Assembly (NCBI GenBank): GCA_018725535.1
Contig: QLUS01000021.1
Location: 1 to 19,327, forward strand
From: Bacillota bacterium
GTDB lineage: Bacteria; Bacillota; UBA994
Direction: 5' to 3'
Length of the DNA: 19,327 nt
The notes beneath the pieces are model-generated. The model was not told the DNA's origin. It saw only the letters and a program-made list of their open reading frames with translations, and made no database searches. The position numbers and the translations under genes were made by a program. Positions 16,418-19,327 of the stretch are shown here, piece by piece. Position 1 is the stretch's first letter; every line of letters starts with the position of its first letter.

Positions 16418-17788
16418 TTAATTGCGTTCGAACTTAGCCTGCAGGTATTCCCGTAGCTTAGAGATTTCCACGCGTTCTTGCGCCATGCTGTCGCGCTCAC
16501 GCACAGTCACGGCTTGATCGTCTACGCTCTGGAAATCATACGTAATGCAGAAGGGCGTACCGATTTCATCCTGCCGGCGATAGCGCTTGCCAATCGAACC
16601 GGCCTCGTCGTATTCAACGTTAAAGTAACGACGTAAATCCGCAAAAACCCTCTCTGCGCCGTCGCTGAGCTTTTTGCTTAGAGGCAGCACCGCCGCTTTG
16701 ACAGGGGCAACGCTCGGGTGAAGACGCAAGACGACGCGCGTGTCGTCCTCGCCGACGTTTTCCTCGCAGTAGGCATCCACAAGCAGTGCTAGTAGCAATC
16801 GCTCCACGCCTAACGACGGCTCGATAACATAGGGCACAAAACCTTCGCTGTTTTCGGGACGGTAGCTTAAGTCATCACCGGAAGCCGCGATATGGGCTTG
16901 CAGGTCAAAGTCGGTGCGGTCGGCAATGCCCCAAAGCTCCCCCCAACCAAAGGGGAATTTAAACTCAATATCTGTGGTCGCTGTGCTGTAATGACTTAGC
17001 TCGCCCTTGCTGTGGTCGCGCAGGCGCACTGACTCGGGCCTTAGCCCAATCTCAAGCAGCCAGTCGTGACAGAACTTGCGCCAGTAACTGAACCATTCGA
17101 GGTCTGTCCCTGGTTCGCAGAAGAACTCCAGCTCCATCTGCTCAAATTCCCGCGTGCGGAAAATAAAGTTCCCCGGGGTAATTTCATTGCGAAACGATTT
17201 ACCGATTTGCCCGATGCCAAAGGGAATCTTCTTGCGCGTCGTGCGCTGTATTTGGCGAAAATTAACAAAGATACCTTGCGCAGTTTCGGGGCGCAGGTAA
17301 ATCTCGGCCTTCGAGTCATCGGTCACGCCCTGATAGGTCTTAAACATCAGGTTAAACTGACGAATGTCAGTAAAGTTGTGGAGGCCACACTTAGGACACT
17401 TTAACTGGTGTGCGGCTATGTAGGCAGCAAGTTCGGCAGTCGTCCATCCATCAGTCTTTTGCTGCCCCACTTCTTCTACTAGGTGGTCAGCGCGAAAACG
17501 TGACTTACAGCCCTTGCAGTCAAGCAGCGGGTCGGAAAAGCCGCCGACATGCCCGCTCGCCACCCACACCTGTGGGTTCATGAGGATAGCCGAGTCTAGG
17601 CCGACGTTGAGCGGAGATTCCTGGATAAAGCTCCGCCACCATAGGCGCTTGATGTTTTGCTTGAGCTCAGCACCGAGCGGGCCGTAGTCCCACGTGTTGG
17701 CTAAGCCCCCGTAAATCTCTGAGCCCGCAAAGATAAAACCGCGGTTCTTGCACAGCGCCGTGAGCTTATCCATAGTTACTGCTGTCAT
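16418..17788 (-). CDS. glyS: Glycyl-tRNA synthetase, single-chain (homodimer type)
   Basis: This 456-aa class II synthetase charges tRNA-Gly and is of the alpha2 (eukaryote/archaeal-like) type, not the GlyQ/GlyS heterotetramer. It starts MTAVTMDKLTALCKNRGFIFAG in the usual way. An insertion contains two Cys pairs (CKGC and CPKC) that look like a zinc site. Motif 2 is around GQIGKSFRNEITPGNFIFRTREFEQME, motif 3 is PSLGVERLLLALL, and the anticodon-binding domain follows (IGTPFCITYD, then VTVRERDSMAQ). ATG 17788 is chosen from homology; a G-rich tract lies about nine bases upstream. The frame stays open upstream to 17905, but only through repeat DNA (residues like YAGDGSF repeated), so that extension is not protein. 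It is the first gene of the glyS-trpS unit. Confidence 0.96.
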   Translation of the reverse strand: MTAVTMDKLTALCKNRGFIFAGSEIYGGLANTWDYGPLGAELKQNIKRLWWRSFIQESPLNVGLDSAILMNPQVWVASGHVGGFSDPLLDCKGCKSRFRADHLVEEVGQQKTDGWTTAELAAYIAAHQLKCPKCGLHNFTDIRQFNLMFKTYQGVTDDSKAEIYLRPETAQGIFVNFRQIQRTTRKKIPFGIGQIGKSFRNEITPGNFIFRTREFEQMELEFFCEPGTDLEWFSYWRKFCHDWLLEIGLRPESVRLRDHSKGELSHYSTATTDIEFKFPFGWGELWGIADRTDFDLQAHIAASGDDLSYRPENSEGFVPYVIEPSLGVERLLLALLVDAYCEENVGEDDTRVVLRLHPSVAPVKAAVLPLSKKLSDGAERVFADLRRYFNVEYDEAGSIGKRYRRQDEIGTPFCITYDFQSVDDQAVTVRERDSMAQERVEISKLREYLQAKFERN

Positions 17789-17806
17789 CGTCAAATCCCC
17801 CCCATG

Positions 17807-17843
17807 TGTCGCGGAGGGACGGAGTATGTCGCAGAGGGACGGA
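17807..17843. repeat. Two 17-bp repeats with GAGGGACGGA in glyS leader
   Basis: TGTCGCGGAGGGACGGA (17807-17823) and TGTCGCAGAGGGACGGA (17827-17843) differ at one base and have a 20-bp period. On the glyS-sense (minus) strand they read as CCGTCCC arms, complementary to the GGGACGG cores of the next repeat pair upstream in the mRNA. The last copy ends 19 bases before the glyS start codon. The same 10-mer GAGGGACGGA appears after copA at 5011-5020. Confidence 0.75.
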
Positions 17844-17853
17844 CCTGTGGAAC

Positions 17854-17900
17854 AAAACGAACCGTCCCCAGCGTAATAAAACGAACCGTCCCCAGCGTAA
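17854..17900. repeat. 24-bp tandem duplication with GGGGACGG core in glyS leader
   Basis: A 23-base unit (17854-17876 and 17878-17900) is perfectly repeated with a 24-bp period. On the + strand it contains AAAACGAACCGTCCCCAGCG; on the glyS-sense strand it reads GGGGACGGTTCG. Together with the two CCGTCCC arms that follow in the mRNA, it gives two possible 7-bp GC-rich stems, nested or alternative, inside the roughly 140-base 5' UTR. The perfect identity of the copies suggests a recent duplication. Confidence 0.8.
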
Positions 17901-17935
17901 CACACCTTGCACTCCCACGAGAAAAACTTGAACGA

Positions 17936-17965
17936 ATTATAACAGAGTTAGGAAGGGATGCGCAA
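17936..17965 (-). promoter_or_regulatory. Sigma-A type promoter for glyS-trpS
   Basis: On the minus strand TTGCGC (17965-17960) and a perfect TATAAT (17941-17936) are spaced by 18 bp. Transcription would start near 17929, giving a 5' UTR of about 140 bases to glyS ATG 17788. The UTR is mostly repeats. I looked for the conserved T-box bulge motif (AGGGUGGNACCGCG) and saw none. Confidence 0.6.
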
Positions 17966-18009
17966 CCGGGACAAAGCGGTGACAAAGGGGACGGTTCTTT
18001 TTGTCCGGG
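17966..18009. repeat. REP-like imperfect hairpin with GGGGACGGTTC
   Basis: CCGGGACAAA (17966-17975) and TTTGTCCGGG (18000-18009) pair over ten positions with a single G-G mismatch, around a 24-base loop. The loop contains GGGGACGGTTC, the same core as in the glyS leader repeats. The element lies immediately upstream of the glyS -35 box, in the gap between glyS and the divergent surface-protein gene. It resembles a dispersed intergenic repeat unit (inference). Apart from this element and the glyS promoter and leader, the gap 17789-18066 shows only the SD of the next gene. Confidence 0.6.
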
Positions 18010-18066
18010 AACAAATTTGGGGCAGCTACGTCCATAGGAGTAAAGACTAGGCGAGGAGGAAGCTAT

Positions 18067-19275
18067 ATGGCAAGCTACGAATTATGGCTGTGGTAACGGC
18101 CCTAGTGCTCGGGATGTTTGGCATCGCCCACGGAGAGGACTATCGGGCAAGAGCATTGGAGCATCTTAGAGCAAAATACGGCAGTCAGGCGAACGAGATA
18201 ACACTCCACGAAGGGGGACTAACTCGTCTTGAGCTAACCGGAGAGACCTTTTGGATGGCCAAGTACTTCTTGGGGAAGAGCGGCGCCCCTGGAAGCAGTC
18301 CTTCTTCCGGTGGCGGAAGCAGTTCCGGAGTTCCTTCCGGGAAAGAGGTAAGACCCACCCCGCCTGACCAAACTGTTACCGGGCAGGAGCCCCCCCAAAG
18401 GGACGGTCCTACCCGCACCTCCCGACTGGAGCATCACCCCTGTCCCCGAGTTAGCCGGACTAGTCGCGATTCGCGTCTCCACAGGAGATATTCTTGATGG
18501 AGCTAAAATGGAAGCGTTCTACCGGGCAGAGCAAACCGCATGGGAACGTCTGGCGACTGAAGCCGGGAAAATTGAGGTCAGCTTGTATCGCAAGCTACGC
18601 GACCTCCCCGCAGAGGGTAGACTGTCAGTAGTGATACAGCCAAGTGTCAACATCAACCCAGAAATACGCGCCAAGGTGGCCGAACTCAGAAAGAGATACC
18701 CGTTGGTTGCCGCCAACCTGATACTTAGTGATGAACAACTGCTCGGGGGAGGCACGATTGCCAGCGATATGCCAGCCACCGACAAGGCTGAGCCGGCTAT
18801 CGCCATAGCGCCGTCTAAGCCCGAGCCCCGCGTGCCGTCCGAGCAGGATGCGGCATTCCGTCTGCAGGCAGAGGCCTTCTTCACTGCCTTGGGGCAACTT
18901 AGACTAGAAGCAGTACAAGAATCCGTTAAGGCAATTGAGGCTGCACTTGCTGCAATGAGCGTAAAGCCCAGTGGAGAGCCGGATGGGCATATGGTGAGAG
19001 CCGAGTTAACGGCGAAAGAAGTCGAGGCCCTAGTCGTGCTCAAAGCAGTAGAAACCATTTTTGAGCATATGACCGCAGAGCCTGCCATTGGATTCGGGCG
19101 CGAGCCAGCCTCGAGCACGCTGCTCAAAGCAACTGATGCCGTGAAACGCCAATCCACTGAAGCTAGCGTAGTAAATAGCTTGCCCCGAGGATAGCAGTTT
19201 GCTGGCGCCGTCTTGATGATAACTTCCCTTTTTGTCAGCCTCTATGCTCTGGCCACGCGGCGACTAAAGCCATAA
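18067..19275 (+). pseudogene. Broken gene for a secreted, probably LPXTG-anchored protein of unknown function
   Basis: Pieces in different frames join into a roughly 400-aa surface protein. GAGGAGGA (18053-18060) leads to ATG 18067, but that frame stops after nine codons. Frame 3, from about 18069, gives GKLRIMAVVTALVLGMFGIAHG, a signal peptide with basic residues first. A Gly/Ser/Pro-rich linker then reaches a C7 run at 18390-18396, after which the reading moves to frame 1 (WSITPVPELAGLVAIRVSTG). The body runs to SLPRG and a TAG at 19192-19194. In the same frame after the stop come a hydrophobic helix (AVLMITSLFVSLYALA), then TRRLKP and TAA at 19273. This is the pattern of a sortase signal. 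The region KIEVSLYRKLRDLP...SVVIQPSVNINPEI may be a small inhibitor-like fold, but I do not recognise the family. Intact open pieces are 18084-18497 and 18508-19194. Confidence 0.65.
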
Positions 19276-19308
19276 GGATTAGGCAGTTTTACCCGCACCC
19301 TCTTCCCC

Positions 19309-19327
19309 CTGTCTCTTATACACATCT
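19309..19327 (+). other. Tn5/Nextera mosaic-end adapter at contig end (artefact)
   Basis: The final 19 bases, CTGTCTCTTATACACATCT, are identical to the transposase mosaic-end sequence used in Nextera libraries. They sit exactly at the window end, so they are untrimmed adapter and not genomic DNA. The bases just before (about 19276-19308) show no gene. Confidence 0.97.

Noticed and set aside
17807..17900. Possible CRISPR array in the repeats upstream of glyS
   Set aside because: There are only two copies of each unit, with periods of 20 and 24 bp and almost no spacer. This is tandem duplication, not repeat-spacer architecture, and no cas genes are present.
17789..17905. 39-residue N-terminal extension of glycyl-tRNA synthetase
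   Set aside because: The extension is a translation of the leader repeats (YAGDGSF-like units) and does not match the family N-terminus, which begins at ATG 17788.
18519..19157. 212-aa open frame on the minus strand opposite the last gene
   Set aside because: It has the low-complexity Ser/Ala pattern of an antisense shadow and no SD. The plus strand has signal-peptide, body and anchor logic.
19192..19194. TAG read through as pyrrolysine or by a suppressor to reach the anchor helix
   Set aside because: TAG ends several ordinary genes here (kinase, peptidase, lemA, trpS, radical SAM), so it is a normal stop. The gene also has other lesions, which makes decay or error the simpler explanation.

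Overview
The window looks like a chromosomal contig from a moderately GC-rich, Gram-positive, probably spore-forming Firmicute of clostridial type. The reasons are strong GGAGG-type ribosome binding sites with GTG and TTG starts, a SpoVB-like flippase, a CopA pump behind a CsoR-like operator, a single-chain glycyl-tRNA synthetase, and a remnant of an LPXTG-type wall-sorting tail. The lineage is an inference; no rRNA is present. The last 19 bases match the Tn5/Nextera mosaic end, so the right edge is a library artefact and the true end of the contig. No CRISPR array, tRNA, rRNA, transposase gene or phage gene was seen.

Layout. 1-482 (-): N-terminal part of a D-2-hydroxyacid dehydrogenase, cut by the edge, divergent from typA (626-2440, +), which has a good sigma-A promoter. 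2484-2500: CsoR-like operator in front of copA (2527-4992, +). 4993-5164: a repeat-rich gap with a perfect 20-bp palindrome and two heptanucleotide arrays. 5160-8004 (-): a coupled pair, a PLP aminotransferase followed by a cobalamin-binding radical SAM protein of the DUF4080 type. 8149-10701 (+): a SpoVB/MurJ-like flippase broken by two frameshifts, then an APH/CotS-like kinase. 10706-13944 (-): an S9 prolyl-oligopeptidase-family peptidase and a frameshifted SAM methyltransferase. 14055-15412 (+): lemA and a TPM-domain protein. 15416-17788 (-): trpS and glyS as an operon. 17789-18066: the glyS leader and promoter, with tandem repeats and a REP-like hairpin. 18067-19275 (+): a broken gene for a secreted, probably sortase-anchored, protein of unknown function.

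Most of the content is housekeeping: translation (typA, trpS, glyS), copper export, peptide turnover, and envelope functions (lemA/TPM, flippase, surface protein). I found no convincing new multi-gene system. The most notable points are: (i) about six indel or stop lesions that fall only in the flippase, the methyltransferase and the surface protein, while the synthetases and other genes between them are intact; (ii) intergenic repeat families built around GGGACGG, one of them inside the glyS leader where a T-box might be expected; (iii) the coupling of a DUF4080-type radical SAM protein to an aminotransferase.
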